Shown piece after piece: positions 10,096-21,689 of a stretch of DNA of 64,000 bases (positions are counted from its first letter, which is position 1; each line of letters begins with the position of its first letter). The notes below the pieces were generated by a model. The model was given only the letters and a program-made list of their open reading frames with translations. It was not told the DNA's origin and searched no databases. Source of the DNA: Serripes groenlandicus (taxonomy: Eukaryota; Mollusca; Bivalvia; Cardiida; Cardiidae). The stretch covers positions 49,213,102 to 49,277,101 of the forward strand of contig JASEVX010000001.1 in NCBI GenBank assembly GCA_031761405.1, written 5' to 3'. A program made the translations under genes and the position numbers.

Positions 10096-10945
10096 TGCTT
10101 ACAAGAGTTCCATTCAATTTTGCCAAGTGACCTTGCCCAACATGGCCCATATTAGAATTTGGCCTAGATATCATCAAGACAATTATTCTGACAAAAACGT
10201 AACACACTGTTCTTACAAATACAGCTTCCAAAGCGTTAAAAAGATTTCACTTCAATTTGGCCTAAGGCCATGTTTTTGACCCAACATGACCCATATTCAA
10301 ACTTAGCCTAGATATTATTAAAACAAAGTTTCAACATGCTCAAGTTAAAAATGAAGGTTCCAGAGTATTATCAAGATTTTCCATCAATTTGGCCGAGTGA
10401 ACTTGTTTTTGACCCAACATGACCAATATTCAAACTTGGCCTAGATATCCTCAAGACAAACATTCTGACAACGTTTCAAGCTGCTGAAGCAAAAAAATGC
10501 AGTCTCTAGAGTGTTAATAAGATATTTTCTCAATTTGGACCTGTGACCTAGTTTTTGACCAGACATGACCTATATTCAATTTTAGCCTAGCTATCATCAA
10601 GACAATTATTTTAATCAAGTTTCAACATGCTCAAGTTAAAAATGTAGCCTTATGTGTTCACAAGATTTTCCTTCAAAATTAACTTTTGACCTTGTTTTTG
10701 ACTTCACATAACCCAGTTTCAAACTTGGCCAAGATTTGATGAAGATGTATGTTCTGATAAATTTTCATGAAGATTGGATGCAAAGTGTTGCCTGTAGAGT
10801 GCTCACAAGGCAATTGGTGATTACACATGAAGGAAAAATAAACTGTGATCACCAGGTGAGCTAAAAAGTTGATGACAGTTGATGTCTGAACTATCAGGCC
10901 ATCACAATAGACCACAATGAACACTTTCTGTTCAGGTGAGCTAAA
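10096..10945 (+). repeat. Diverged ~150-bp tandem core with duplicated 3' ends
   Basis: Repeated 'tgacccaacatgacc', 'ggcctagatatcatcaagac' and 'caagctgctgaagc' match the elements at 18419 and 52440. Two successive 3' tails, both ending AGGTGAGCTAAAA, are seen at about 10855 and 10940. Confidence 0.6.
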
Positions 10946-10967
10946 AATCAGTTTTGAAAATACAAGT

Positions 10968-11180
10968 TTAACCCTTTCCCACATAAAGATGCTTTTTGTA
11001 GATGACTTTTGAAAACATTGTGGCAAAGGAAAACATGCTCATAATGAGCAAGTTATCCTTTTGCCACAATGTTTTCAACTTCTTTCATTAATTGTTCTTT
11101 CATCTATAGAGTTTCCATACTTTTACAATTTGTTTTCAAAGACATCTGCTACATATTTGTTGTATGTGAGAAAGGGTTGA
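10968..11180 (+). mobile_element. piggyBac-like TTAA MITE
   Basis: TTAACCCTTTCCCACATA left end and TATGTGAGAAAGGGTTGA right end. The central fold-back 'ttgtggcaaagg..ccttttgccacaa' is intact. One base of the right TTAA is changed. Confidence 0.8.
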
Positions 11181-11194
11181 TAATAGCACTGGAA

Positions 11195-11920
11195 ACAAGA
11201 GGACCATGATGTCACCTAATTCGATAAAACTTCAATAGTTTTCACAGTTTTACTCTATATATATAAGAAAATTGAGCCCTGTCCCCTAGTGGCCATAATT
11301 ATCAACAGATCTGAATAATTTGAACAATCCCAATAGAAGGTCTGTCACTCAATGAACATTTGTGCCAATTTCTTTTTTTCAAAGGGGCTAGTTCATTTGA
11401 TCACGAAGATTTTTTTAAGATTTCACTATATATACACATAACATGAAAACAAACCCTGCCCTCTGGCGGCCATATTTTTCATCAGATCTAAATCATTTCA
11501 ACATTCTTGGTAGAGGGTCCATTTGTGCATTTTTTTTTCCAAATCAAGTAAGTACTTTTGCACAAGAGGATTTTTTAAATTTTACTATACACATATAAGA
11601 TAAACAAGCTTCGTGCCCCGGCAGCCATAGGTTTTTAACTGATCAGAATAATTTGAACAATCTTTCTTGGAAGATGACTTGTACTTTTGGACAAGGAGAT
11701 TTTTATAAAATTGTTGTCACTTTTCCCCTTTTCTGATGCCAAGGCAACCACTTCTACATTGATTTAAATTCTTAATATCTGTGAAAGAGAACCACCTAAG
11801 GAACATTCAAATGAAATTATTCTAAATTTGGTTTGATAGTTGTTAAGGAGAAGTTTGTAACAGATGGACAGACAAACAGACAGACAGATCGATGACACGT
11901 GGGACGAGGTGAGCTAAAAT
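11195..11920 (+). mobile_element. Tandem-cored element, ACAAGAGGACC start
   Basis: Begins ACAAGAGGACCATGATG, has about three diverged core units ('ggcggccatat', 'caagaagattttt') and ends GAGGTGAGCTAAAA after a (GACA)n-like tract. Same family as 20975 and 50095. Confidence 0.65.
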
Positions 11921-12297
11921 AACTGAGTGAACAAGTGTCTTCATTTCAATAATTCTCTGATACATTACATCTTTTTCTTTGACTTGAAGTCAAATGGCAT
12001 TGAATAACAGTCTATATCGATCACAATTGACAAAATTCATCTATTCTGTCATAAAATACATTTATTGGACTGACAGTGCAAGCACTTACAAGGTTTCTGT
12101 TAAATAAGGATGTAAATTGACTTTGTCAAATACAGGCAAACTTGTGTTAACGGTCACCTCTGTAAGGAAGCCAACTTCTACTAAGCAGCCACTTAAACCT
12201 TAAAGTAACCAACATTTTCTTCTAAATTTGACTTGTATTAAGCAGCCACCATTGTTCAGCAGCCAATTTTTTACTCTTCCACTCCCTGAGTGGCTAT
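11921..12297. other. No gene; weak 'aagcagccac' repeats
   Basis: 'taagcagccac' occurs twice and 'cagcagccaa' once within 12175-12275, suggesting a short degenerate repeat. Nothing else stands out. Confidence 0.35.
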
Positions 12298-12527
12298 TTA
12301 ACCCTTTCCTTCATACGCCAATTCTGCAGCAGACGACTTTTAGCATATTTTGTCAAAAAATAGAAAATCTCTATAATTGAATGCATAGCCCATGACTAAA
12401 AGTGGAAAACATTGTGGCAAAAGGAGAAATTAATCGTTTTGAGCCATTTCTTAGTTTGTCACTATGTTTTCAAAAAGCCGTCTGCTGCAGAGGCGTCCTA
12501 AAGCGTCTATATGAGGGAAAGGGTTAA
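12298..12527 (-). mobile_element. piggyBac-like TTAA fold-back MITE, reference copy
   Basis: TTAA at both ends (12298-12301, 12524-12527). The ~13-bp terminal inverted repeat CCCTTTCC(T/C)TCATA is followed by CTGCAGCAGACG and its inverse CGTCTGCTGCAG. The centre is an arm pair (TTGTGGCAAAAGGAGAAA / TTTCT..TTTGTCAC), so most of the element can fold on itself. The C-rich terminus with TTAA duplication is the hallmark of the piggyBac superfamily. No coding sequence is present. The family occurs in both orientations throughout the window. Confidence 0.88.
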
Positions 12528-13069
12528 GACAAATTTGACTGTATCTGTAAAATTTGGCCAATTGCAGCATAGAAGGCAGGATTTTAATATTTTTAATTGT
12601 TCTGTGTTTAAATGTATCAGAGCTTAGAAGCCTTAGATCAAGTAAAAGACAGATGTACCTGTTTCAGTGAGAAATATCAGTTACAAGAACTGAAAGTACA
12701 TTAAAAGTCACAATAAATGTTGGCATTTTCATGGGTCCTTAATTGTAAAAAATTAGTTTTTTCTCATCTTTGTTTACAGCTGACAAACAGGAAAAGGGTT
12801 ACACAGAGCTTCCAAAATATTGGTGACTCATGCTTTTTGAGGGACTAATAATTGCAGCAGTATAATGGGTTGAATTGCCCAATCATCGTAAATTGCTTAC
12901 ACTTTTAAATGACTATTAAAGAACTTTCAAACGACCATTAAAATTCAAGTAATTCAATTTGATGTGAATGAAGCAAAATACTGACTTGTTGTGTATGACC
13001 AAGGGTTCCAGGAGACACTATTCTAAAGGATAGACTAAATCATGTTTATTCGCCTTGTAACATGCATTA
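12528..13069. other. No feature seen
   Basis: AT-rich, with no frame or repeat that I can support. Confidence 0.4.
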
Positions 13070-13294
13070 TTAGCCCTTTCGCACATACAGGAGCTTTCTG
13101 ACGCCTCTGCAGCAAACTATTTCCAAAAAACATTGTCAAAAGGAGATATTGCTAATAATGAGCTACTTTTGTCACGAAGTTTTCAAACTCTCTTCAAAAA
13201 TAATACTGTCATGTATAGAGATTTTTGACATTTTTAACTAGAAATATTTTCAAACTTGTCTGCTGCAGATTTGTCATAAGTGAGAAAAGGTTAT
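13070..13294 (+). mobile_element. piggyBac-like TTAA MITE, decayed
   Basis: CCCTTTCGCACATA left, GACGCCTCTGCAGCA subterminal, CTGCTGCAGATTTGT and GTGAGAAAAGGTTAT right. TTAA is mutated at both ends. Confidence 0.7.
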
Positions 13295-13631
13295 AGAGAA
13301 GTTTTTCAAAGAAAAAACTATGTTGCTGTGTAATATTGACCGACATTCCTTTTGGTGAATAAAATTGCCTTCAGCTTTATTCTTAGCCAAGGATATTTCA
13401 TCGAGCAAACTTGTCCCATTGAATTCCTGTGCGAAGCTTAACCTGACAAGACAAGACGGATGTTTGATGCAAAGCATCAAAGAGAAGCCGCAATATTTCG
13501 TTTCACATGAAGAAATAAGAAAAAATATCATTTAAATCCACACACGCCCTGTTATGATAATGTTTTATTAAATAATGCCGACACACAGAAAATCTGTTTT
13601 TCGTTTGTATCGGTAAGTCATGATAGTGGAT
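13295..13631. other. No recognised gene
   Basis: An 85-codon leftward frame lies here but shows no motif or composition that supports coding. Confidence 0.35.
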
Positions 13632-14190
13632 AAGGGTTTCCCACATAAAACAAATCTGCAGTAGACTACTTTGAAATTATCAAGTAAAAAATCTCTATAA
13701 ATGATCGTATGATAATTGAAAAGTGTTGAAATTATTGTGGCAAATGCAGATATTGCTCATTATGAGCAATTTCTCCTTTTGCCACAATGATTTCAATGAT
13801 GTTTACCCTGTCAGACTTTAAAATCATCAAGTACAAAACATAGAAAATCTCTATAAATGATAGTTGAAAAGAGTTGAAATTATTGTGGCAAATTGAGCAA
13901 TTGAAAATCAAAGCTGTCGGATTACAAACGAACAATCTTGAGTTGACGAAACTCGTTTCGTGATTAGCATTCAGAAAATCAAGGAAACGTATTTCAATGT
14001 ACACGTAATCCGTAAGAGTGACAAAAGCTGCAGCGACTTTTGAAAACATTGTGACAAAAAGAGAAATTTATCACAAGAAATTTATCCTTTTGCTACAATG
14101 TTTTCTACTTTACGTCCATAAATTATACCTTCATTTAGCAAGATGTTCCAACTTTTACTTAATGCGCTACATATCTGTTGTACGTGGGAA
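13632..14190. mobile_element. Compound or nested, degenerate TTAA MITEs
   Basis: Two partly duplicated MITE halves ('aaatctctataaatgat', 'gttgaaattattgtggcaaa') are seen at 13690-13750 and 13850-13900. About 110 bp of unrelated sequence follows, then another MITE core and a right end GTACGTGGGAAAGGCTTAA. The order suggests one copy disrupted by others. Confidence 0.5.
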
Positions 14191-15539
14191 AGGCTTAACA
14201 TAGGAAGTCATTTCAATTTTTTTGAAAACATTAAACCAGTGCATGAAAATTTACTTGAATTTATTTCTCAAACTGTAAATTTACCAGTTGATATAAAAGT
14301 TGAAAGAACCAGAAGATTTCATTTCATTTAAGTTTTCTTGATGTTCACATCGCATCCGTGATAAAACATGTTGTCGGCTAGGCAAAATACACCGATATCG
14401 TGTTTACCGCGATATTCATGAAATGTGAAACTGCAACAGCGAAAAAGAACGAAATTGATCTTGAAACAGATATTTCTGTAGTTTAAATCTTTTCATGTCT
14501 GCATTTTGTGATGACAATTGTACTCAAAGTTAACTTTGAATCAAGTATGTACTGAACATGAAAGTCAGATTTTAAAAAGCAAAGCAAATGAAAATGTATG
14601 TGAAATTACGATAAAAATTAAAATCTATAAATAGACTATAGATGAATGGTACTGTCTTTTATTTTAGCTCTTAACTTGATTCGGGAACCAGAGTCACGCG
14701 GCCGCTTACGACATTCACAAACTAGACCAAATTGAGATCGGTTTAAAACGTGATGGTGAATACGCATTAAATCTAAAACGTGGACTAAATATTAAGATTT
14801 TGATTTAGTCAAAAATCTAAATTGAAAAGTTTAGTGAATACGGGACGTGGCTTCTTCGTCTAATTACTGCTTAATATATCATAGGATGTAATTTTAAGGA
14901 ACCAGACTACATTTACCAATTCAATAGAAGGGTTCTCTATTTTACTGTCTAGATACAGTATGAATTTCGCTTAGATAAAAATGTACATACATTCAATTAA
15001 TATACTGCCCTTTGTCTTTTGTTTTTAATTTGTAAAACTCACACATGTATATAGAGTGTAAAAGGGATGTTTTAAAAGTCATTACCTTAAATTAATGTTC
15101 TTAGTAAGGACAAAGAGAAATCAAGATATGTGGTCATGCACGCTGGCAGGTCTAAATATTCTCCTTGTCTGAAATTTCTAAGCATCCCTACAGGAAGCCG
15201 CTTCCTGGTTGCTTCCAATGAAATAAATGTTGAGCATTCATTGAAACAAACATTAACTATCTATGAAAGTTTATCACCCATGATGCACCCAAATGCTATG
15301 TAACTTTTATCAACAATCTTACATTTATAATGTATATCTTCAGTGTCAAGCAAAATCATTATTTCATTTGTGTTTTATTGTGGCATACTTCTGCCACCAT
15401 ATAACAACATAATTACCATATTATATAACTAGTTAGTCACGTAATTATCATGATAAAGATCTGATTAACAATGTAATTTTTCAGTTAAGCGATAATTATG
15501 TCAGCATAAAAAAGTAGATGTTATTGCCAACAGATACCT
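14191..15539. other. Unassigned 1.35-kb stretch
   Basis: One of the longest stretches in the window without an obvious repeat. It contains short frames only, no splice-bounded exon that I can defend and no terminal repeats. It may be unique intergenic or intronic DNA. Confidence 0.45.
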
Positions 15540-15744
15540 ATCTTACGCTTTCTGACACCTCTGCAGCAGACGGCTTTTTGAAAACATAGTGTCAAAAGAA
15601 GAAATTGCTCAAAACGAGCAATTTCTCCTTTTGACACAATGTTTTCCACTTTTAGTCATAGGTTATATATATCCATTCAATTAAAGAGGATTTGATTTTT
15701 TTGGGACGTCTGCTGCAGAATTGTTGTATGAGGGAAAGGGTTAA
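15540..15744 (+). mobile_element. piggyBac-like TTAA MITE, 5' truncated
   Basis: Lacks the left CCCTTTCC but begins at ACGCTTTCTGACACC. It has a near-perfect central hairpin GAAATTGCTC-AAAAC-GAGCAATTTC and an intact right end ATGAGGGAAAGGGTTAA. Confidence 0.8.
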
Positions 15745-16262
15745 ACAGGTAACATAACATGTTAATCAGATAATTTCAAGATCATGAAATATTGTGTTAG
15801 TACCCACAACTGCCATAACTAATACCTTATTGCAATCATATTTTTAGATATATATAAAGTAGTTAACATGTTATGTAACTTTTTATTTTCATTTTATAGA
15901 TACATGTAGATGCCCAAATGAATGACAAGACTCAGGGCCATGAAGCCCCGGATATCGCACCTCAGACCGTGTTCTTTAAGATTATATAAGATCAATATTT
16001 ACAAGACATTAATTTCTTCTGGTCATGCATATGACTTTCCAATTTATAATGAATCTGCATTATAAGTGCAACATGTCTTAATTCCATATTAAGGACCATG
16101 TGTTTTTTTAACATATCAAAATTATATGAACACACTTTGTATAGAATTAACCCTTCAGAACATTTCAGCCAAATGATTTTAGATTCAGACAATGACTTGG
16201 AAAGGTTGTCATTTTACTCCTTTTCTGATGCTGTCACTGCTATGTTTTTCATCAAATTCATA

Positions 16263-16321
16263 AAACGCTTGATCAATTTGTGTACAGAGTTAAAACGCTT
16301 GAACAATTTGTGTACAGAGTT
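16263..16321 (+). repeat. Two-copy 31-bp direct repeat
   Basis: 'aaacgcttga' followed by 'caatttgtgtacagagtt' occurs twice in tandem with one mismatch. The 640 bp around it (15745-16391) holds nothing else I can name. Confidence 0.7.
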
Positions 16322-16391
16322 AGCTGTGGTAAAAGCGCTTTAGGAGAAGAATTTTAAAATGTTGTCATTTTACTGTAGATCAAATTCCATT

Positions 16392-16623
16392 TCGAGGGCT
16401 TGGTGTGAAATGGTTGTATCTATAAACCTATTTTGAAAACCCTGGTTTAGGGGCAATTTTGACCCCTTTGTAAACAATGCAAATTTAGGTGCCATTGCTC
16501 AGAACGAGCATTGTTCACCAAGAAAATTGATTTAACGTTTATAAAGACTTTATGGCGAGGTGATTAACCTTGGTAAAAAAACCAACTAATTTTAGTTACA
16601 ACCGTTTCACGCCAAGCCCTCGA
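16392..16623. mobile_element. 232-bp MITE with ~27-bp terminal inverted repeats
   Basis: TCGAGGGCTTGGTGTGAAA at the left and its inverse TTTCACGCCAAGCCCTCGA at the right differ at about two positions and extend into GGTTGTA. It is unrelated to the TTAA family. No clear target duplication is visible: flanks are ..CCAT and TTTT. The superfamily is undetermined. Confidence 0.75.
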
Positions 16624-17082
16624 TTTTTTCACTTGTTATAACTTTATCCTCACAAAACCATACGACTCTGAAAAGTAACACATCATGAAAAGGCTTCAAA
16701 AGATGTTGCCAAACTTTTTCTAATGAGGACATTTACAATGAATGCGGGGTAATTATAGGAACTGCCAACTCATGAAAAAGGAACCATAATCATCTTAATA
16801 TGGTAAATAAATTCTCCTACAAAACAACAAAACAATAATCTACGCCATCAAGGGAATTGTGGGAAAAAGGAAGTAATTGCTTATAAATTGGATTTAAATA
16901 AAAATGTTTTGGAATGTTTTCTTCTGAAAACTAATACAAAATCAACTTCACTTAATGCATTAAATGCTTGCAATTCCAGCGAAGGCAATTCCAATGCAAA
17001 ACAAGTCTTTCCATCAACAATTTGTCAGTGGAAAAGAAATATTAAACCCATTATATCTTAACCATTACAGGTTGTGTGGGAA
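16624..17082. other. No feature seen
   Basis: No motif, repeat or usable frame. Confidence 0.4.
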
Positions 17083-17314
17083 TTAACCCTTTGCCACTTG
17101 CAGATTTGTTCTGAATCATCTTCATACAACTTTTTGAAACATTGTGGCAAAAGGATAAATGGCTCAAAAGAGTTTCTTCTTCTACCGCAATCATTTTTTT
17201 ATTCTGTTCAACTTATACTTTCATTTATAAAGAGTTTCCATATTTGTCAACACAATGTTATTATCAAAGTCGTCTGCTGCAGATTATAATGATGATATTG
17301 TGGCAAAGGGTTTA
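17083..17314 (-). mobile_element. piggyBac-like TTAA MITE, decayed
   Basis: TTAACCCTTTGCCACTTGCA left end, CGTCTGCTGCAGATT right subterminal word and a right end TGGCAAAGGGTTTA. Confidence 0.65.
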
Positions 17315-17408
17315 CTAGATTGAATGCAATTCAAAATGGTAATATATTCATTTAAAATTGATTTTATTTTATTATAAGTGTTTTATGCTATTTTGAACAG
17401 TATTTGAG

Positions 17409-17693
17409 ATAACCCTTTCACACATACAGCAAATCTGCAGAAGACGACTTTGAAAATGTGACTACTCAAAAATATGGAAAACCTCTATAAATGTAGGTAA
17501 AAATACTGAGAAGAGTTGAAAACACATAGAAAATCTCCATAATTGAATGGATAACCTATGACAAAAAGTGGAAAATATTGTGGCAAAAGGAGAAATTGCA
17601 CGTTTTGTGCAATTTCTTCTTTTGTCACTATGTTTTCAAAAAGCCGTCTGCTGCAGAGGCGTCAGAAAGCGTCTATATGAGGGAAAGGGTTAA
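17409..17693 (-). mobile_element. TTAA MITE, oversized chimeric copy
   Basis: 285 bp instead of about 230. The segment between the left end and the core appears twice in different versions ('tatggaaaacctctataaat' then 'catagaaaatctccataatt'). This suggests recombination between two subfamilies. The right end TATGAGGGAAAGGGTTAA is intact. Confidence 0.75.
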
Positions 17694-18182
17694 CTCAATG
17701 CTAGAAGAAAGCACCTTGATTCAGTGCTCATTACATTTTGACTCGATGCTAGAAGACTGCAATTTGATTCAATGCTAGAATACATTTATTGCAAGTTTGA
17801 CTAAGTACGAAAGATTTCACTTTTACTCAATGCTAAAATATTACATTTTGACTCGATACTAGAAGATTTGACTTTAACCTCGAAAATCACACTTTAATTC
17901 AATACTAGAAGATTGCACTTTTCACTCAATACTAGAAGATTTGGCTTTCACTTTGATTCACTGTTAGATTGCACTTTAATTCAATACTAGAAGATTTGGC
18001 TTTCACTTTGAAGATTGCACTTTGATTCACTGTTAGATTGCTCTATGATTCAATGCTAGAAGATTTGACTTTCACTTTGAAGATTGCACTTTGATTCAAT
18101 ACTAGAAGATTTGACTTTAATTCACTGTTAATTGCTCTTTGATTCACGGTTAGATTGTACTTTGATGAAATGCTAGAAGATT
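17694..18182 (+). repeat. Degenerate tandem repeat, 'caatgctagaagattgcac' type
   Basis: Irregular units built from 'ttgattcaatgctagaag', 'attgcactttgattcac' and 'tgttagattgc' repeat more than ten times with mixed spacing. It begins right at the MITE's edge. Confidence 0.75.
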
Positions 18183-18418
18183 GCCTACAAAACTCTAGTC
18201 ACCAATTTGTTACCTTAATAGTCTTGACCTTCAAGAGCTAAGTGTCGGACCTGGTTCTTGAACAAGAATTCTCATTAAGGTGAACAATGACAGCAATGAG
18301 AGCTTGGTCAAGCTCTATCACATCTTTGTTTGACTGTTGACCTCAGCCTTCAAGTTGTAGTTCTGGATTCATATGACTAGCCGTTTCATCAAAGGGATAA
18401 TATTTGTCTGGTAATTTA

Positions 18419-19633
18419 ACAAGAGGGCCATGAGGCCCTGGAATCGCTCACCTGAGAATGGGCTATTTAAGACATAACTCTCTCATGCTCAAGCCAAACA
18501 TTTGGCTTCCAGAGTGTTAACAAGATTTCCCTTAAATTTGGTCTAGTGACCTACTTTTTGACATGACATGACCCATATTCGAACTTGGCCTAGATATCAT
18601 CAGGACAAACTTTCTGATAAAGTTTCAACATGCTCAAGTTTCAAATGTGGCTTCCAGAGTGTTAACAAGATTTTCCTTAAATTTGGCATTGTGACCTAGG
18701 TTTTGACCCGACATGACCCATATTCGAACTTGACCTAGATTTCACTAAGTCAAATTTTCCGACATAGTTTCAACATGCTCAAGCCAGAAATGTGGCTTCA
18801 AGAGTGTAAACAACATTTTCCTTAAATTTGGCCTAGTGACCTAGTTTTTGACCAGACATGACCCATATTTAAACATGGCCTAGATATCATCAAGACAAAC
18901 TTTCTGACAAAGTTTCAACATGCTCAAGTTTAAAATGTGGCTTCCAGTCTTAACAAGATTTTCCTTCAATTTGGCCTAGTGACCTAGTTTTTGACCGGAC
19001 ATGACCCATATTCGAACTTAGCCTAGATATCATCAAGACAAACTTTCTGACAAAGTTTCAACATGCTCAAGTTTAAAATGTGGCTTCCAGAGTGTTAAGA
19101 AGATTTTCCTTCAATTTGACCTAGTGACCTAGTTTTTGACCGGACATGACCCATATTCGAACTTGGCCTAGATATCATCAAGACAAACTTTCTGACAAAG
19201 TTTCAACATGCTCAAATTTAAAATGTGGCTTCCAGAGTGTTAACAAGATTTTCCTTAAATTTGGCCTAGTGACCTAGTTTTTGACCTGACTTACCTATAT
19301 TCAAACTTGGCCTAGATATCACTAAGACAAACATTCTGACAAAGTTTCAACATGCTCAAGCCAAAAATGTGGCTTCAGGAGTGTTAACAAGATTTTCCTT
19401 AAATTTGACCTAGTGACCTAGCTTTTGACCCCACATGACCCAGTTTCGAACTTGGCCTAGAGTTGATGGAGATATATGTTCTGATAAACTTTCATAAACA
19501 TTGGATGCAAAATGTTGCCTCTAGAGTAGTAACAAGCAAATGTTGACGACGGACGACGAACGATGAACGACGGACAAAAGGCAATCACAATAACTCACCT
19601 TGAGCACAGTATACGTACTCTGGTGAGCTAAAA
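18419..19633 (+). mobile_element. Tandem-cored element, about seven ~145-bp units (CTCACCT family)
   Basis: The 5' end is ACAAGAGGGCCATGAGG with hairpin GGGCCATGAGGCCC and arm CGCTCACCTG. The 3' tail is 'acggacaaaagg', then AACTCACCTTGAGC..GGTGAGCTAAAAA. The core repeats 'gacctagtttttgacc', 'catgacccatattcgaac', 'gcctagatatcatcaagac' and 'gtttcaacatgctcaag'. No protein is encoded, so any transposition must use enzymes from elsewhere. Confidence 0.8.
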
Positions 19634-19770
19634 ATCCACTAATTAAATCACGTGGATTCTTATTAGCTTGGATAAGCTTAATTTTAATTTCATCCATTTT
19701 GACCTTGAATTGTGGCATTGGAATTTCAGCTACAGTCCTAGATCTTTAACCAGACACATGTTAAATATGA

Positions 19771-19926
19771 ACTAGAATGGAGTGCTCCGCGGAGTGTCAC
19801 CTGCACCTGCTCATTGAAAGTGTGACGAAAAAGTGTGATGGACGGACGGACAGACAGACAGACAGACGCCGGACACAAACAAAAGTAATCCCCAAGTGCC
19901 TACCATGCTACGCAGGGTGACACAAC
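19771..19926 (+). mobile_element. Miniature ACTAGA element, no tandem core
   Basis: ACTAGAATGGAGTGCTCC (hairpin GGAGTGCTCC), arm GTGTCACCTGC, a (GACA)n tract, 'gacgccggac', then a 3' arm GCAGGGTGACACAA. A second copy lies at 59482-59635. Same terminal plan as the larger elements, with a microsatellite in place of the array. Confidence 0.7.
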
Positions 19927-20104
19927 AATTGTACCTATAAGACTTTTTATATTAAATTGTGATGGGAAATCTTTAAATTCAAGTCCTGGATCTTTCATAT
20001 TACTCTTTGTCTAATGAAATTGAGGAATTATGACAAATTATTTGAAAATCAAAGCTCAGATGGACATGGACACATGTATATTGTTCCATTGCGACAACTA
20101 TGTC

Positions 20105-20408
20105 TCTGTCGCTAAAAGAAGGTTCAAAGTAAATTTGTTTATGGTTGTATGTGAGAAAGGGTTAATAATAAAGTTCTTATAAATGCAGCTTATTCATTTT
20201 CCTCAAACAACAAATCTGTAACAGATGACTTTGAAAAGATCTAGACAAAAATATGAAAGATATCTGCATATAATAATTAAGATAGCTGAAAAACATTGAG
20301 GCAAAAGGAGGAAGCGTTAATTATCAGCAATTTCACATTTTGTCACAATGTTTTCAAAAGCTGTCATCAACAAATGTGTCAAAATACTTTTGCAGGAAGG
20401 AAATGTTG
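20105..20408. repeat. Two degenerate TTAA MITE remnants
   Basis: A right end TATGTGAGAAAGGGTTAA sits at 20147-20164. A separate decayed copy (20195-20408) has 'caacaaatctgtaacagatg' and 'cacattttgtcacaatgttt'. Confidence 0.5.
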
Positions 20409-20474
20409 AAGAGGATCAAGCGACATGCATAATATCCCTAGATGAATCATTGCTGTAATTGTCAATATACCATT

Positions 20475-20702
20475 TATCACTTTCCCACATACAACAAATC
20501 TGCAGCAGACGATTTTGAAAACATACCAAAAATATTTTGAAACTCCCTTTATATGAAAGTACAATAATTGAATTGAGATGAAAATGTGGTGACAAAATGA
20601 GAAATTGCTCGTATTGAGCAATTTCTTTTTTTGTTGCGATGTTTTCACAAAGTTGTCTGCTGCAGATGTGTAAGAAAGCATCTATACAAGGGCAAGGGTT
20701 AT
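20475..20702 (-). mobile_element. piggyBac-like TTAA MITE
   Basis: CTTTCCCACATACAACAAATC left, CTGCAGCAGACG, central hairpin GAAATTGCTCGTATTGAGCAATTTC trimmed to a 10-bp stem, GTCTGCTGCAGATG and GGCAAGGGTTATA right. Confidence 0.75.
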
Positions 20703-21442
20703 ACTTTGAGTACACAACTTCGTGAAGTTTCCTTAATACCAGCCGCAAATTTCAGCACTGCTTTTCAAAGTACAGGTTTACCAAAATGATTTGGGGTTGT
20801 CTGTTTAAAATTGATAGAACTTCCACATTTTACTTAGAAAACAATGCTAAATTGCACCTTTCCAAATTAAATTGATTATAAAAGGCTTGCAAGACCTTTT
20901 TTCAGTCATGATAATCAGTCATTACAATTTATATTAGATTAAAGGGTAATCCATCATATGAACCGCATCACTAAACAAGAGGGCCAAGATGGCCCTAAAT
21001 CGATCACCTGAATGATAGTTAATTAGAAGCAAATATTTAACTGCAAATATCTGTGAAAATTTGATCAGGAGTTCAAATGAAACTGCAAGGAGTGGACACT
21101 CAGTTAAAGAAATAGTTTATCAGTAAAAGCCATTTTTATCTTGAAATCTAACAAGAGCTTTCTCAATTTCTGATGCTGCAGCAACAAAGGTTCTACACAG
21201 AATGCAAGTATTTGAACAATTTTAAAAGAGTACCATCAAAGGAACATTCCTGTGAAGTAACGTTGAAATTGGTCAAGTGGAATGGTAGGAGTTGTCATTT
21301 GTAGCTAAAAGTTCAATTTACCCCTTTTGTGATGACGCGAGGTTGCTATGATTTTGTAACTAATCAAAACAGCTTGATCAGTAGAGGATCACTGAAGTAG
21401 GATTTATATTCAATTTCCTTAATATCAGACAAGAACTTAAAA

Positions 21443-21485
21443 CAAGAGCACCGCGTACGGCACAGACGCTCGACTGATAGGGAGG
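21443..21485 (+). repeat. 5' end of another tandem-cored family inside the leader
   Basis: ACAAGAGCACCGCGTACGG (hairpin CCG-CGTA-CGG) and GCTCGACTGATAG follow the ACAAGA-hairpin-arm rule, but no matching 3' end is evident nearby. Probably a truncated nested insertion or an exchange of 5' ends. Confidence 0.5.
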
Positions 21486-21689
21486 AAAAAAAAAATGGAA
21501 TTTCCAAATTTTGTCATTTTGCCCCTTTTCTGATGCCTCCTGACTGCCATGTTTTTCAACCAAACAGTATGCCTTGAACGATCTTTGTCGAGGCTCACCT
21601 AAGGAACATTTCTACCAAACTATAATGGAATCAGACATGCAGATTCAAAGAAGAAGATTTTTAAAGCTTGGACATTTTGCCCCCTTTCT

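Noticed and set aside
13274..13531. 85-codon leftward frame next to a MITE
   Set aside because: No family resemblance was seen, and it begins in the decayed MITE edge.
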